Below are positions 43,507 through 52,244 of a DNA stretch of 64,000 nt, piece by piece (position 1 is the first letter of the stretch; every line of letters begins with the position of its first letter). The position numbers and the translations under genes are program-made. Origin of the DNA: Thermobispora bispora DSM 43833 (GTDB lineage Bacteria; Actinomycetota; Actinomycetes; Streptosporangiales; Streptosporangiaceae); the NCBI RefSeq assembly GCF_000092645.1, contig NC_014165.1, positions 2,046,001 to 2,110,000 of the forward strand. The letters run 5' to 3'. The notes under the pieces are model-generated. The model was not told the origin of the DNA, did not search any database, and saw only the letters and a program-made list of their open reading frames with translations.

Positions 43507-44395
43507 GGGACTGATCTCTCCTTGTGAGTCTGCCGGTGCCGGCACACCCGGACCGCCGCGCGCGGGCGGGCCACGGGGGTGCCGGGCGGATGCCACTCTA
43601 CGGCCGGTACGGCTCTCGCCCACGCCGGCCTGCGCGGACGGCTCCGCGGCCGTGGGGGGCGTGCCCGTGCGGGAGCTCACCCGGATGCGGTGGCATCCGT
43701 CTCAGGAGCCGTGAGAAGGGGGGCCCGGACGGCCCTTCGGACCGGATCCGTCCCGCGGGCGGCGAGCTCGGGGCTCCGTTGTCTACTGGGTATCCGGACC
43801 CCTCCCGGGTCCAACCCCCGCCGGTTGGGCACCCCGTTCCGGCGGACCACCGGGCTGCGCCTGGCAGTGCGCACGGAGTCACTCTCCGTCACGGACGCAG
43901 GCCCCGGCGACGCCAGGAAACGGCCAACCGGTCAGTCCCGTGCTGGACTGCGCAGCAAACTACCGAGCTCAGCTCAGATGTCAACCATGCCCCGATCACG
44001 AGAAATACCAAGTTCCTGCAGCTCCTACAGGCTTCGCGAGCCGCCACAGGGGTGCCCGTCCCGGCGAAACCGAAAAATCATGCGATCAATCGTTATGAGC
44101 ATGCGATCAGGGCGCGGCGCTTTGGCCGGTGAACCACCGGCAGCGCTCCAGAGGCCTCCCGAGCCAAGTGAAGACATGGGCAGGGTCAGCACGACCTAGA
44201 GGCGGCCTCTCCCCCTGGCCATGTGATCTTGCCGTTGTGTGCCGGCTCTGCGCGCATGTGAACTGATCATGATCAAGCGTGCTGAGCCGCCAGGCGCGCA
44301 CCCGGCCGCAGCCGGCGACCGACCCAGCACCGTTCCAGGCCATCATGCGAGCGCGGTGACATGCCTCTTGGCCAGGAGTCCGGCTCTCTTGATCC
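43507..44395. other. Gene-free region
   Basis: No gene is supported. The first 250 bp are GC-rich lnt leader. Bases 43940-44400 are clearly less GC-rich, like the lipoprotein genes that follow, and contain short open frames in both directions without recognisable features. Composition suggests it belongs to the same acquired segment. Confidence 0.45.
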
Positions 44396-44914
44396 TCAAT
44401 GTGCGACACGAACGTCGAGTTCGGAGGACGGGGAAGGCTCAGGTGTCCCATGAGGCCAAATACAAGGGGACGTCGCCCCGATGCCAAGGACGTCGCCGGC
44501 CGTCCAGGACAGAGAGAGGATGAAACCATCAGGCCGGGAACGCGCGGCGATATTCATTCCGTCTTTGGAAATCCCTTCGATGACGTGTCCCTGTTGTTGC
44601 CAATGACGTCTCACCTTTTGGGAAATTTCAAGCAGTTTCGTCTTATCCCTGGGGATACCACGCAGCCAATAGGCTCGGCTGATGTATATGCGGCCGTCCC
44701 AGTCATCCCCGACGAACCCGATACAGCGGTAAGGGGTCAGGGTGGTTGGGTCGACGTCAAGCCGCGGCCTCGGCTCGATGATGGCGACCGTATCGTTGAT
44801 CAGCTCCTCCACACGGGCGAGCGCCTCGTCTTTTGTCATGGTCGGCTCCACACGTCCTCCCGTGCAGCCTGCGGTCATGACCGTTAAAGCGATCACGGCG
44901 ATAATGCGAAGCAT
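44396..44914 (-). CDS. Lipoprotein, paralogue 1 of 3
   Basis: A 172-residue predicted lipoprotein. The signal MLRIIAVIALTVMTAGC ends in a lipobox with Cys17. The mature part begins near EPTMTKDEALARVEELIND and has two conserved Cys (CIGF near residue 64; CIWP near 151). Bases 44661-44781 are identical to 45441-45561 of paralogue 2, although the ends of the two genes differ. The 20 or so bases before the ATG match the 3' end of the hydrolase gene (…CAGCCGGGGGATGA), a duplication scar. The family is unknown to me. Probable immunity-like partner of the hydrolase at 46291-48087 (inference). Confidence 0.75.
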   Translation of the reverse strand: MLRIIAVIALTVMTAGCTGGRVEPTMTKDEALARVEELINDTVAIIEPRPRLDVDPTTLTPYRCIGFVGDDWDGRIYISRAYWLRGIPRDKTKLLEISQKVRRHWQQQGHVIEGISKDGMNIAARSRPDGFILSLSWTAGDVLGIGATSPCIWPHGTPEPSPSSELDVRVAH

Positions 44915-45193
44915 TCATCCCCCGGCTGGTTGCTATTGGCTCTGGCGCTAGGTCGTCTTAGCTGATTCTCATTCCCCAGCAAAGGCCGCGCCGATGGTGC
45001 AGTTTCTCGGTATATGTGAGGGGTGCAGTGACGGCACCGGAGATAACCCCCGCGACAGGTCCGCAGTGTGGCGCTGAAGCGCCATGAAAAGTTGTGTCCT
45101 TGCGCTACCAGTGTGAAATGCCGAGTGGCAGCCACACACTGGATGTGCCGTACCCGGCAGACCAAGCGGGTGATGGATATATGTAGAGGTTAT
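44915..45193. other. Spacer between lipoprotein paralogues 1 and 2
   Basis: Moderate GC. The first 24 bp (44911-44938) copy the hydrolase 3' end and lipoprotein start junction at 46287-46311. The remainder shows no gene; it includes TTATATGT-type AT-rich sequence near 45175-45200. Confidence 0.5.
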
Positions 45194-45694
45194 CTAGGGG
45201 TTGGAGGAAGGGTTGGGCTCAGGAGTTCCGTTGGGCCAGATGCAAGGGGAGGAAACCTCGATGCCGAGGACGTCACCGGCCGTCCTGGATAGCGCGAGGA
45301 CGAAGTCACCGGGCATGGAACGCGCTGCGATGTTTATGCCGTCTTTCGATGTTCCTTCGATCCGATAGCCACGCTGCTCCCAATGAAGCCTTACCCGCCT
45401 AGCGATATCCGCGAGTTTATCTTTGTCTCTAGGGATACCGCGCAGCCAATAGGCTCGGCTGATGTATATGCGGCCGTCCCAGTCATCCCCGACGAACCCG
45501 ATACAGCGGTAAGGGGTCAGGGTGGTTGGGTCGACGTCAAGCCGCGGCCTCGGCTCGATGACGGCAACCGTGTCGTTGATCAGCTCTTCTACACGGGCGA
45601 GCGCCTCGTCTTTTGTCATGGTCGGCTCGATTTGTCCTGCAGTGCAGCTAGTGGTCACTGCGACAAGCATGGCGATCAGGATGATTGAGCACAC
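45194..45694 (-). CDS. Lipoprotein, paralogue 2 of 3
   Basis: A 166-residue predicted lipoprotein. Starting at GTG 45694 gives MCSIILIAMLVAVTTSC, a signal of exactly the same 17-residue length as the paralogues, ending in a lipobox Cys. Longer in-frame starts run into hydrolase-derived sequence. The mature part is nearly identical to paralogue 1 from TMTKDEAL to IPRDK and diverges later (RRVRLHWEQRGYRIEG). The start codon lies at the edge of a hydrolase gene fragment (45690-45772), so the gene was brought next to it by deletion. Function inferred as for paralogue 1. Confidence 0.75.
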   Translation of the reverse strand: MCSIILIAMLVAVTTSCTAGQIEPTMTKDEALARVEELINDTVAVIEPRPRLDVDPTTLTPYRCIGFVGDDWDGRIYISRAYWLRGIPRDKDKLADIARRVRLHWEQRGYRIEGTSKDGINIAARSMPGDFVLALSRTAGDVLGIEVSSPCIWPNGTPEPNPSSNP

Positions 45695-45772
45695 CAGGGC
45701 TGCCAGGGAAGATGAGCTGGTCTGCGAAGTCGCGCGGGTGAAGCTTGGCGGCCAGCCCAGTGAGCGTTGATC
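45690..45772 (-). pseudogene. Vestige of the DUF1023-type hydrolase gene
   Basis: Bases 45690-45772 align at about 85% with 46612-46694, which encode residues 465-491 around the nucleophile elbow of the intact hydrolase. Translated in that frame the vestige reads GSTLTGLAAKLHPRDFADQL then IFPGSPGV, against the intact GSTLTGLAAKLRPHDFADQL then IFLGSPGV. No other part of the gene is left here. It lies between lipoproteins 3 and 2, exactly where a duplicated hydrolase would have been. Confidence 0.85.
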
Positions 45773-45786
45773 CGCTCGCCCCATGG

Positions 45787-46290
45787 TCACGGTTCGCCCG
45801 GATCAGGCGACCGGCTCGGCTCCGGCGTCCCGTTCGGCCAGATGCAATGAGAGGTCGCCCCGATCATGAGAACGTCACCAGCCGTCCACGACAGGGAAAG
45901 AATGAAGTCATCGGGCCTGGAACGCGCGGCGATATTCAGTCCATTCTTGGACACTCCTTCGATAACGTGGCCCTGCTGTTCCCAGTACACCCTCACTTGC
46001 TGCGCGACTTCCGCGATTTTGTCTTTGGGAATGCCACGCAAATAGTATGCACGAGCGATGTAGATACGGTCATCGAGACCTTGGCCGGGAGGCCGTATAC
46101 AGGGATAGAGCTTCAAAGTAGTTGGATCGACATCAAGCCGAGGCTTCGGGTCAATATTGGCGACCGTGTCATTGATCAGCTCTTCTACACGGGCGAGCGC
46201 CTCGTCTTTGGTAATGGTCGGCTCCATATGCCCTCGCATGCAGCCTGCAGTCATAACCATTAAAGCGATCACGACGACACTGCGAAGCAT
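45787..46290 (-). CDS. Lipoprotein, paralogue 3 of 3 (adjacent to the intact hydrolase)
   Basis: A 167-residue predicted lipoprotein. The signal MLRSVVVIALMVMTAGC has its lipobox Cys at 17. The mature part begins EPTITKDEALARVEELINDTVANIDPKP and keeps the two Cys (CIRPP, CIWP). It is the most diverged of the three in the middle (PPGQGLDDRIYIARAYYLRG). Its ATG directly follows the TGA of the hydrolase gene (TGAATG), with GGGGGATGA serving as ribosome site, so hydrolase and lipoprotein are co-translated. This tight pairing is the main reason to regard the lipoprotein as the hydrolase's cognate partner. Confidence 0.78.
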   Translation of the reverse strand: MLRSVVVIALMVMTAGCMRGHMEPTITKDEALARVEELINDTVANIDPKPRLDVDPTTLKLYPCIRPPGQGLDDRIYIARAYYLRGIPKDKIAEVAQQVRVYWEQQGHVIEGVSKNGLNIAARSRPDDFILSLSWTAGDVLMIGATSHCIWPNGTPEPSRSPDPGEP

Positions 46291-48087
46291 TCATCCCCCG
46301 GCTGGTTGCTGCAAGAGTATAGGAAAAGGATTCATAGTCGGATCGAGTTGAGGAAATGGGATCAGCTGATCATACTGGCCGTTGACTAGAAAAGCTAGAT
46401 TCCGTATAGATGGCGATCCGCGATCCCAGTAGCTGGAATGAGCCTTGAGGGAGTAAGGAAGAATGCTGGCCGGTCGCACGTAAAAGTTCTTAGCACCGAA
46501 TTTCGTGCTGCTGGGGTCAGCACCGTACACCCCGAGGTCTGCTACCGGGTCATCCGGCGCCTCCCCGACCCACACCGACTTCACTCCCAATTCACTGACA
46601 TGCCGGGCACCCACACCAGGGCTGCCAAGGAAGATGAGCTGGTCGGCGAAATCATGCGGGCGGAGCTTGGCGGCCAGCCCGGTGAGCGTTGAACCGTAGC
46701 TGTGCCCGATTACCGTCAGCCGGGCGTCCGTGGCGGGCTGGTGAGCGGCGCGCAGGCCGTCGATGAAACTCGCCAGCGCGGGCGCACCCTTCTCGGCCGC
46801 GCCAAGGTTGGCCGGGCTGCGATCACTGCTGAAGATCGATCCCCATTGCGGCGCCTCATATCCGAGCCAAGCAATAGAAGCGATCTGAGCATCTGGAGCA
46901 GACGCCCACGCATGCTCCCACAACACCGCTGCGCGCTCGGCGTCGCCATCGATCCCTTCTAGGGTGGTACCGGTGCCCGGTACGGACACCACGATCGAGG
47001 TGGCCCGGTCGGGGTTACCGAAGGAGATGGCGGCCTTCCCCGGGCCGGAAGGGTCGAACAGCAGCAACAGGGCCGGTGGGCGGCCGTCTCGCCCGCCGAG
47101 GGCCAGGGCGCGTTCCACGGCGGTGATCTGGCGCAACCGCCCTTCCAGTTCTTTGACCCGGGCTTCCGCCGCCTGGGCGCTTTGGCGCAGCCGGGCCAGC
47201 TCGGCGGTGACGGCCTGTTTCTCCTGGGCCAGATAGGCGCGATTTGCCTGATCGCGCACCATGGCGGGAAGACCGTCCAACCGGCCGAGGAGATGCGGGG
47301 CGCCGGTGAGCAACCGCTGCCGTTCGGCGGCGCCGAGGGACTGCCACCAGGCGTTCACCCGGGCCGCCAGCTGACGATCCGCGCCCGTTCGCTGCAGCTC
47401 CACCAACCGCTGCAGCGCCACCACATCCCCGGTAGCGGCGGCATCCAGCAGCGCGCCCACCCCGTGCCGGTCGGGGGCATATCCGCCGAACAGCCCGAAC
47501 CCGGTCATCACCGGGGTGGTCAACCCACCGGGGCAGTCCCGCTGGATCAGCTCCAACCGCCGGCGCAGGCCGGGCACCTGCTCGTGCGCCCACACCCCCA
47601 CCCCGGAGATCTGATGCCCCGGGGCGGCCGGCAGGCCCGACGCGCGTAGTTCGGCCCCGACCCGGGCCCCGGCATGCCGCAGCTCCTGCCCCGCCCGCTC
47701 CAACCCCGCAATCAACCGCTGCATCGCCGGGATGTCCATCCCCGCAAACCCCGACGGCGCAGGGGATACCACCGCGGCCGGAGTGGCGAACGTGGGGACC
47801 GCCGGGCGGCGCCCGCCCTGGCGGTGGATCTGCTCGGCGATCTGAGCGGCCGCCTCCTGGAAGGCGGCCTGCACCCGGGCCCGCCGCACCCGCAGCTCCT
47901 CGGCGAAAACCGGTGCCCCGCCGCCCACCCACGCCTTGGCGATCAGGCACCGGTACGGGGAATCCAGCACCCCCGCGTACTCCCGGCCCAGCCGTACCAC
48001 CCGGGTGAAAGCCAGCTCCAATTCGGTTGCCGTATCCGCCGCCACGGGCCAGCAGATTCTCACACCACGCCAACCACCGGCAATCAC
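46291..48087 (-). CDS. WXG-like / DUF1023-type alpha/beta hydrolase, putative exported effector
   Basis: A 598-residue protein. Residues 1-95 form helices with AWVGGGAPVFAEEL (W53-V-G55), like WXG100-type secretion domains. A second helical region spans 115-190. Residues 245-285 (NAWWQSLGAAERQRLLTGAP, then GRLDGLPAMVRDQANR) are typical of the lead-in to DUF1023 hydrolases. A coiled coil lies at 284-325. The hydrolase domain has nucleophile Ser463 in GHSYGS, the segment GEAPDDPVADLG, and a likely His in KAHSSYWD (550). No signal peptide is seen. A lipoprotein gene follows immediately, with two more copies beyond. Effector or lipid-active enzyme is inferred. The GTG start lacks a clear ribosome site. 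Confidence 0.8.
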   Translation of the reverse strand: MIAGGWRGVRICWPVAADTATELELAFTRVVRLGREYAGVLDSPYRCLIAKAWVGGGAPVFAEELRVRRARVQAAFQEAAAQIAEQIHRQGGRRPAVPTFATPAAVVSPAPSGFAGMDIPAMQRLIAGLERAGQELRHAGARVGAELRASGLPAAPGHQISGVGVWAHEQVPGLRRRLELIQRDCPGGLTTPVMTGFGLFGGYAPDRHGVGALLDAAATGDVVALQRLVELQRTGADRQLAARVNAWWQSLGAAERQRLLTGAPHLLGRLDGLPAMVRDQANRAYLAQEKQAVTAELARLRQSAQAAEARVKELEGRLRQITAVERALALGGRDGRPPALLLLFDPSGPGKAAISFGNPDRATSIVVSVPGTGTTLEGIDGDAERAAVLWEHAWASAPDAQIASIAWLGYEAPQWGSIFSSDRSPANLGAAEKGAPALASFIDGLRAAHQPATDARLTVIGHSYGSTLTGLAAKLRPHDFADQLIFLGSPGVGARHVSELGVKSVWVGEAPDDPVADLGVYGADPSSTKFGAKNFYVRPASILPYSLKAHSSYWDRGSPSIRNLAFLVNGQYDQLIPFPQLDPTMNPFPILLQQPAGG

Positions 48088-48947
48088 AACTCAAGAAAAC
48101 GAATAAGAACACCGATTGCTACGCAACAGACGTCCTGCAACGACCCCCTACGCGGTTTACACGGAAAGCGCTCAATTCCGTACCATGAAGTGGAGATTGC
48201 GAAAATCTCACGGAAGGGAAGCGCCCGGACGAGGACGCGAGAGCCGCTGGGTGGAGTGAGCAGGTCGCATGGTACGTGCGCATGCCGGTGCCCGAACCTC
48301 AGGACTCGGCTCTACCAGCACCTTCGTGCATGACGACGACGCCGAGCACCGAGTGGGAAGCCGGCTGCACCGACAGAAGGGGAAAGGCGTCCGGCGTCCG
48401 GATATCTCAGTGAAGGCGTGCACGGCCCTGACCGGGTCCGCAACGCACATGCGGCGAAACGCCGCACCCATAGCCTCACCGGCGCCAGGCTCCACGGGCC
48501 GGCACACAATACGGACAATCAGCGAAGGACACCGGCTACGCGCCCTGACGGGGCACCAGAACCGCTAGGAAAGCCGCTAGCGTACTGGTACACAAATTCA
48601 GAAATATCCAACAACTTAGGCCATTAAGACGAGTAGCGGTCCGCGGCAATACCAGCACAATCCAAACCGCCGATGCGCCGTGACGGCACTGTGCGAGATT
48701 CACCGGTCAAGCACGGCCGGGCCACCGGAGACCGTGCACCGTCCGCACGTCTTGATCGGGATGAGCATCGCCAACGGGGCACTGCATCGGCGGTCGACAC
48801 CTCCGGCCGGGGAAGCCGGCGCTATCTCTACCCCGCCGACCGCGGATCGAGCCGGTCGCACGTCCGACGCGGCCGCCACGGGCGGCCTCTCCCTGCATGA
48901 GAACAAGGCAGGTTCAGCGCACACGCCAGGAGCGCGGACGGGCTCGC
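48088..48947. other. Gene-free region upstream of the hydrolase
   Basis: No gene is supported. The first 130 bp are AT-richer and must contain the hydrolase promoter; GAGATT and AATCTC near 48203-48220 form a small inverted repeat. Around 48560-48640 there is another AT-rich patch. Open frames exist on both strands but none looks like a protein family I know. Confidence 0.45.
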
Positions 48948-49430
48948 TCAGCCCGCCGCGTCGTCGCCCTCGGCCGGCGGTTCATCGATCGGGATGGCCG
49001 GTGGACGGTGCTCGTAGGGGGTGCTGAGCACCACGATGGTGCGCGTGCTCACATTGGCGGCCGCCCGGATCTGCTGGAGCAGCTCCTCCAGGGCGAGCGG
49101 GGAGGGCACGCGCACCTTGAGGATGTAGCTCTCGTCCCCCGCCACGCTGTGGCAGGCCTCGATCTGGGCGAGGTGCCGCAGCCGTTCCGGTGCGTCGTCG
49201 GGGGCGGCCGGGTCGATCGGCTTGATCGAGATGAAGGCGGTGAGCGGGAGACCGATCGCGTCGTAGTCGATCAGCGCGGTGTACCCGCGGATGACGCCGC
49301 GTTTCTCCAGCCGCCGCACCCGCTGGTGCACCGCGGAGACGGACAGCCCGGTTCGCTTGGCCAGATCGGTGAAGCTCATCCGCCCGTCCGCCGCGAGCAG
49401 CGCCACGATCCGGCGATCGATCTCTTCCAT
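48948..49430 (-). CDS. Lrp/AsnC-family transcriptional regulator
   Basis: A 160-residue regulator. The N-terminal helix-turn-helix reads EEIDRRIVALLAADGRMSFTDLAKRTGLSVSAVHQRVRRLEKRGVIRGYTALID. The C-terminal RAM/effector domain contains CHSVAGDESYILKVRVPSPLALEELLQQI. Family members sense amino acids. The ATG at 49430 is chosen by family alignment. It lies 218 bp downstream of an acyl-CoA dehydrogenase gene on the same strand, so control of branched-chain or lysine catabolism is plausible but unproved. Confidence 0.9.
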   Translation of the reverse strand: MEEIDRRIVALLAADGRMSFTDLAKRTGLSVSAVHQRVRRLEKRGVIRGYTALIDYDAIGLPLTAFISIKPIDPAAPDDAPERLRHLAQIEACHSVAGDESYILKVRVPSPLALEELLQQIRAAANVSTRTIVVLSTPYEHRPPAIPIDEPPAEGDDAAG

Positions 49431-49648
49431 CCCTGAAAAGGTAGCGGTGCCGCGGCCCTCGCGCCGAGAGGGGGTCACGGCCTCCTTCCCCCGCATTCCA
49501 TCCGCCTCGCCAACCACGTCCGCGATTGCCTCCCCCGGCGCGCACCGGAAGCAGCGATCAACCAACAAAGATCAGGATATGGGCGACATGAGTGGTGTGC
49601 CGGGAAAACGATGATCTTCCCGGCCACCACTCCCAGTCATGTCACCGG

Positions 49649-50794
49649 TCAGCTCCTCGCGATCGCACGCCCGATGACGAGGCGCTGGATCTGGTTCGTG
49701 CCCTCGACGATCTGGAGGACCTTGGCCTCCCGCATGTACCGCTCGACCGGGAAGTCCTCCACGTAACCGTACCCGCCGAACACCTGCACCGCGTCGGTGG
49801 TGACCTTCATGCACATGTCGGTGGCGAAGAGCTTCGCCATCGCCGCCTGCGTGCCGTACGGCCGGCCGGCGTCCCGGAGCCGGGCCGCCTCCAGGTAGAG
49901 CGCCCGGGCCGCGGAGATCTGGGTCGCCATGTCGGCGAGCATGAACGAGATCCCCTGGAAGTCGGCGATGCGGGAGCCGAACTGCCGCCGCTCCTTGGCG
50001 TAGCGGGACGCGGCCTCGAAGGCCGCCTGGGCCACCCCGACCGCGCAGGCCGCGATGCCGAGCCGGCCGCCGTCCAGGGCCGCCATAGCGATCTTGAATC
50101 CCTCACCCTCGGCGCCCAGGAGGGCCTCCCGCCGCAGCCGCACCCCGTCGAACCGCACCTGGGCGGTCGGCGAGGAGCGCATGCCCATCTTGCGCTCGGG
50201 AGCGCCGAAGGAGAGCCCGTCCACGCCCGCCGGCACATGGAAGCAGGAGATGCCGCGCGCGCCCTCGTCCGAGGTGCGGGCCATCAGCGTGTAGAAGTCG
50301 GCCACCCCGCCGTGGGTGATCCACGCCTTCACGCCGTCGATCACGTAGCCGTCCTCGTCCGCGGCCGCGCGGGTGCGCAGCGCAGCGGCGTCGGAGCCGG
50401 AGTGCGGCTCGGAGAGGCAGTACGCGCCGAGCCACTCGCCGCCGAGCATCTTCGGCAGCAGCTCCTTGCGCTGCTCCTCGGTCCCGTACGCCGCCACGGG
50501 GAAGCAGGCGAGCGTGTGGACCGAGACCCCGAGGCCGACCGCGAGCCACGCCTTGGCGAGCTCCTCGACCACCCGCAGGTACACCTCGTACGGCTGGCCG
50601 CCCCCGCCGTACTCCTCGGGGTACGGCAGGCCGAGCAGCCCGGACGAGCCGAGCAGGAAGAACAGATCACGGGGGAAGCGCCCGGCCGACTCGTCGGCGG
50701 CGGCGCGCGGCGCGATCTCCTTGATGGCGAGATCACGGACGAGCCCGAGCAGGTCGCGTGCCTCAGGCGTGGGCAGAACCGGGTCAATGGTCAT
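49649..50794 (-). CDS. Acyl-CoA dehydrogenase
   Basis: A 381-residue acyl-CoA dehydrogenase. YCLSEPHSGSDAAALRTRA near 125-143, RRQFGSRIADFQGISFMLADMATQ near 265, and VQVFGGYGYVEDFPVERYMREAKVLQIVEGTNQIQRLVIGRAI at the C-terminus match the family, including the catalytic Glu. The closest style is short-chain/branched-chain or isobutyryl-type enzymes. The start is the ATG before TIDPVLPTP. The neighbouring Lrp gene suggests amino-acid-responsive control (inference). The upstream gap holds a 16 bp word shared with both leader RNA copies. Confidence 0.92.
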   Translation of the reverse strand: MTIDPVLPTPEARDLLGLVRDLAIKEIAPRAAADESAGRFPRDLFFLLGSSGLLGLPYPEEYGGGGQPYEVYLRVVEELAKAWLAVGLGVSVHTLACFPVAAYGTEEQRKELLPKMLGGEWLGAYCLSEPHSGSDAAALRTRAAADEDGYVIDGVKAWITHGGVADFYTLMARTSDEGARGISCFHVPAGVDGLSFGAPERKMGMRSSPTAQVRFDGVRLRREALLGAEGEGFKIAMAALDGGRLGIAACAVGVAQAAFEAASRYAKERRQFGSRIADFQGISFMLADMATQISAARALYLEAARLRDAGRPYGTQAAMAKLFATDMCMKVTTDAVQVFGGYGYVEDFPVERYMREAKVLQIVEGTNQIQRLVIGRAIARS

Positions 50795-51116
50795 CGAAAC
50801 GGATCTCCTCGACCATCCGAATTTCGGGCGGGGTTACCGACCCGTTTCGATTGTTACATCTCCCCGAATTCGCCCTTAATGCGGCATATGGTGATTCGCT
50901 AGGCCAGGTCAGCGCGGCGTCACGCCGGGAGGAGCGTGTCGCAGAGATCTGCGGCTGAGGCCGGAACGGCCCGATAACGGACGCCCTGGCCGGCCGGCGC
51001 GCCCGCGGCACGCGGCGCGCCCGGCCGGCGGAACAGGGTGCCGCCCCCGCCATACCCGTCCGGGAGTCCGGTCCGGCGGCGGCGCGCCCGGCCGGCGATC
51101 CGGCGCGTGGCCCGGG
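50795..51116. other. Intergenic region with shared 16-mer
   Basis: AT-richer promoter at 50800-50890, then GGCCAGGTCAGCGCGG at 50902-50917, identical to words at 7778-7793 and 12282-12297. The remainder is GC-rich without a gene. Confidence 0.5.
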
Positions 51117-52244
51117 TCAGACCACGACGAGCTCGCGCGTGGTGTGGTTCAGCCGCTCACCGGCCGTCTCGCCGCAGATCACGATGTCCTCGATCCGGGC
51201 GCCGTGCCGCCCCGGCAGGTAGATCCCGGGCTCCACCGAGAACGCGAAGCCGGGCTGCATCGGCTCGGTGTTCCCGGAGACGATGTACGGCTCCTCGTGC
51301 GTCTCGAGCCCGATGCCGTGGCCGGTGCGGTGGATGAAGTACTCGCCGTACCCCGCCTCGGCGATCACCTCGCGGGCGGCCGCGTCCACCGACTCACAGG
51401 TCACGCCGGGCCGTACGTGGGCGACCGCCGCCTCCTGGGCGCGCTTGAGCACCCCGTAGTAGGCGAGGAAGTCCGCCGGGGGTTCGCCCACGCAGTACAT
51501 CCGGGTGGAGTCGGAGCAGTACCCGCTCGGCATGGTGCCGCCGATGTCGATCACCACGGGCTCGCCGGGCTGGATCACCCGGTCGGACAGCTCATGGTGC
51601 GGGCTCGCGCCGTTCGGGCCGGAGCCGACGATCACGAAGTCCACCCGGGCGTGGCCGGACGCGATGATGGCGTCGGCGATGTCCCGGCCGACCTCGCGCT
51701 CGGTCCGCCCCGGCTTGAGCAGCTGCGGGATGAGCTCGTGCACGGAGTCGATCGCCGCGGCGGCCTCGGCCAGCGCGGCCTTCTCCGCGGGCGACTTGTG
51801 CATGCGCAGCTCGCGCAGCACGGACCCGGCGAGCACCTGCTCGGTGCCGGGCATCGCGGCGCGGAACCGCAGCGACTGCAGCGCCCACATGCGGTCGGCG
51901 ACGCCGACCCGCTCGACCTGGCCCAGCCGGCGCGCGACCAGCGCGTACGGGTCCTCGGTCTCCTCCCAGGCGACGAACTCGATGCCCAGGCGGGCGGCGG
52001 GCGACTGCTCGGCCGCCGGCAGCTCCAAGCGCGGCACCACCAGGAACGGCTCCCCCGCGGCCGGCACCACCAGGCAGGTGAGCCGTTCGAGCTGGAGCGC
52101 GTCGTAGCCGGTGACGTAGCGGAGATCGGGGCCGGGGGTGAGCAGCAGGGCGCCGAGCCCGGCGTTCGCCGTGGCCTCCCGGACCGCCGCGAGCCGGCTC
52201 ACCGGATACAGGTCTGAGAGTCGAGCAGAAGAGGTCGCTGTCAC
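51117..52244 (-). CDS. M24-family Xaa-Pro peptidase
   Basis: A 375-residue metallopeptidase. An N-terminal creatinase-like domain (residues 1-130) is followed by the pita-bread fold. Metal ligands are visible: Asp in VVIDIGGT, Asp in YCSDSTRMY, His in HRTGHGIGLETHEEP, Glu in SVEPGIYLPG and Glu in ARIEDIV. It cleaves the bond before proline in short peptides. I place the start at GTG 52244, 7 nt after TAGATT (leaderless). The longer in-frame extension covers the promoter and overlaps a secreted protein gene antisense. Its first codons and promoter are duplicated at 53924-54108. Confidence 0.92.
   Translation of the reverse strand: MTATSSARLSDLYPVSRLAAVREATANAGLGALLLTPGPDLRYVTGYDALQLERLTCLVVPAAGEPFLVVPRLELPAAEQSPAARLGIEFVAWEETEDPYALVARRLGQVERVGVADRMWALQSLRFRAAMPGTEQVLAGSVLRELRMHKSPAEKAALAEAAAAIDSVHELIPQLLKPGRTEREVGRDIADAIIASGHARVDFVIVGSGPNGASPHHELSDRVIQPGEPVVIDIGGTMPSGYCSDSTRMYCVGEPPADFLAYYGVLKRAQEAAVAHVRPGVTCESVDAAAREVIAEAGYGEYFIHRTGHGIGLETHEEPYIVSGNTEPMQPGFAFSVEPGIYLPGRHGARIEDIVICGETAGERLNHTTRELVVV

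Noticed and set aside
44399-46351. Plus-strand open frames opposite the lipoprotein genes
   Set aside because: They mirror one another only because the lipoprotein genes are paralogous; the minus-strand frames have signal peptides with lipobox cysteines.
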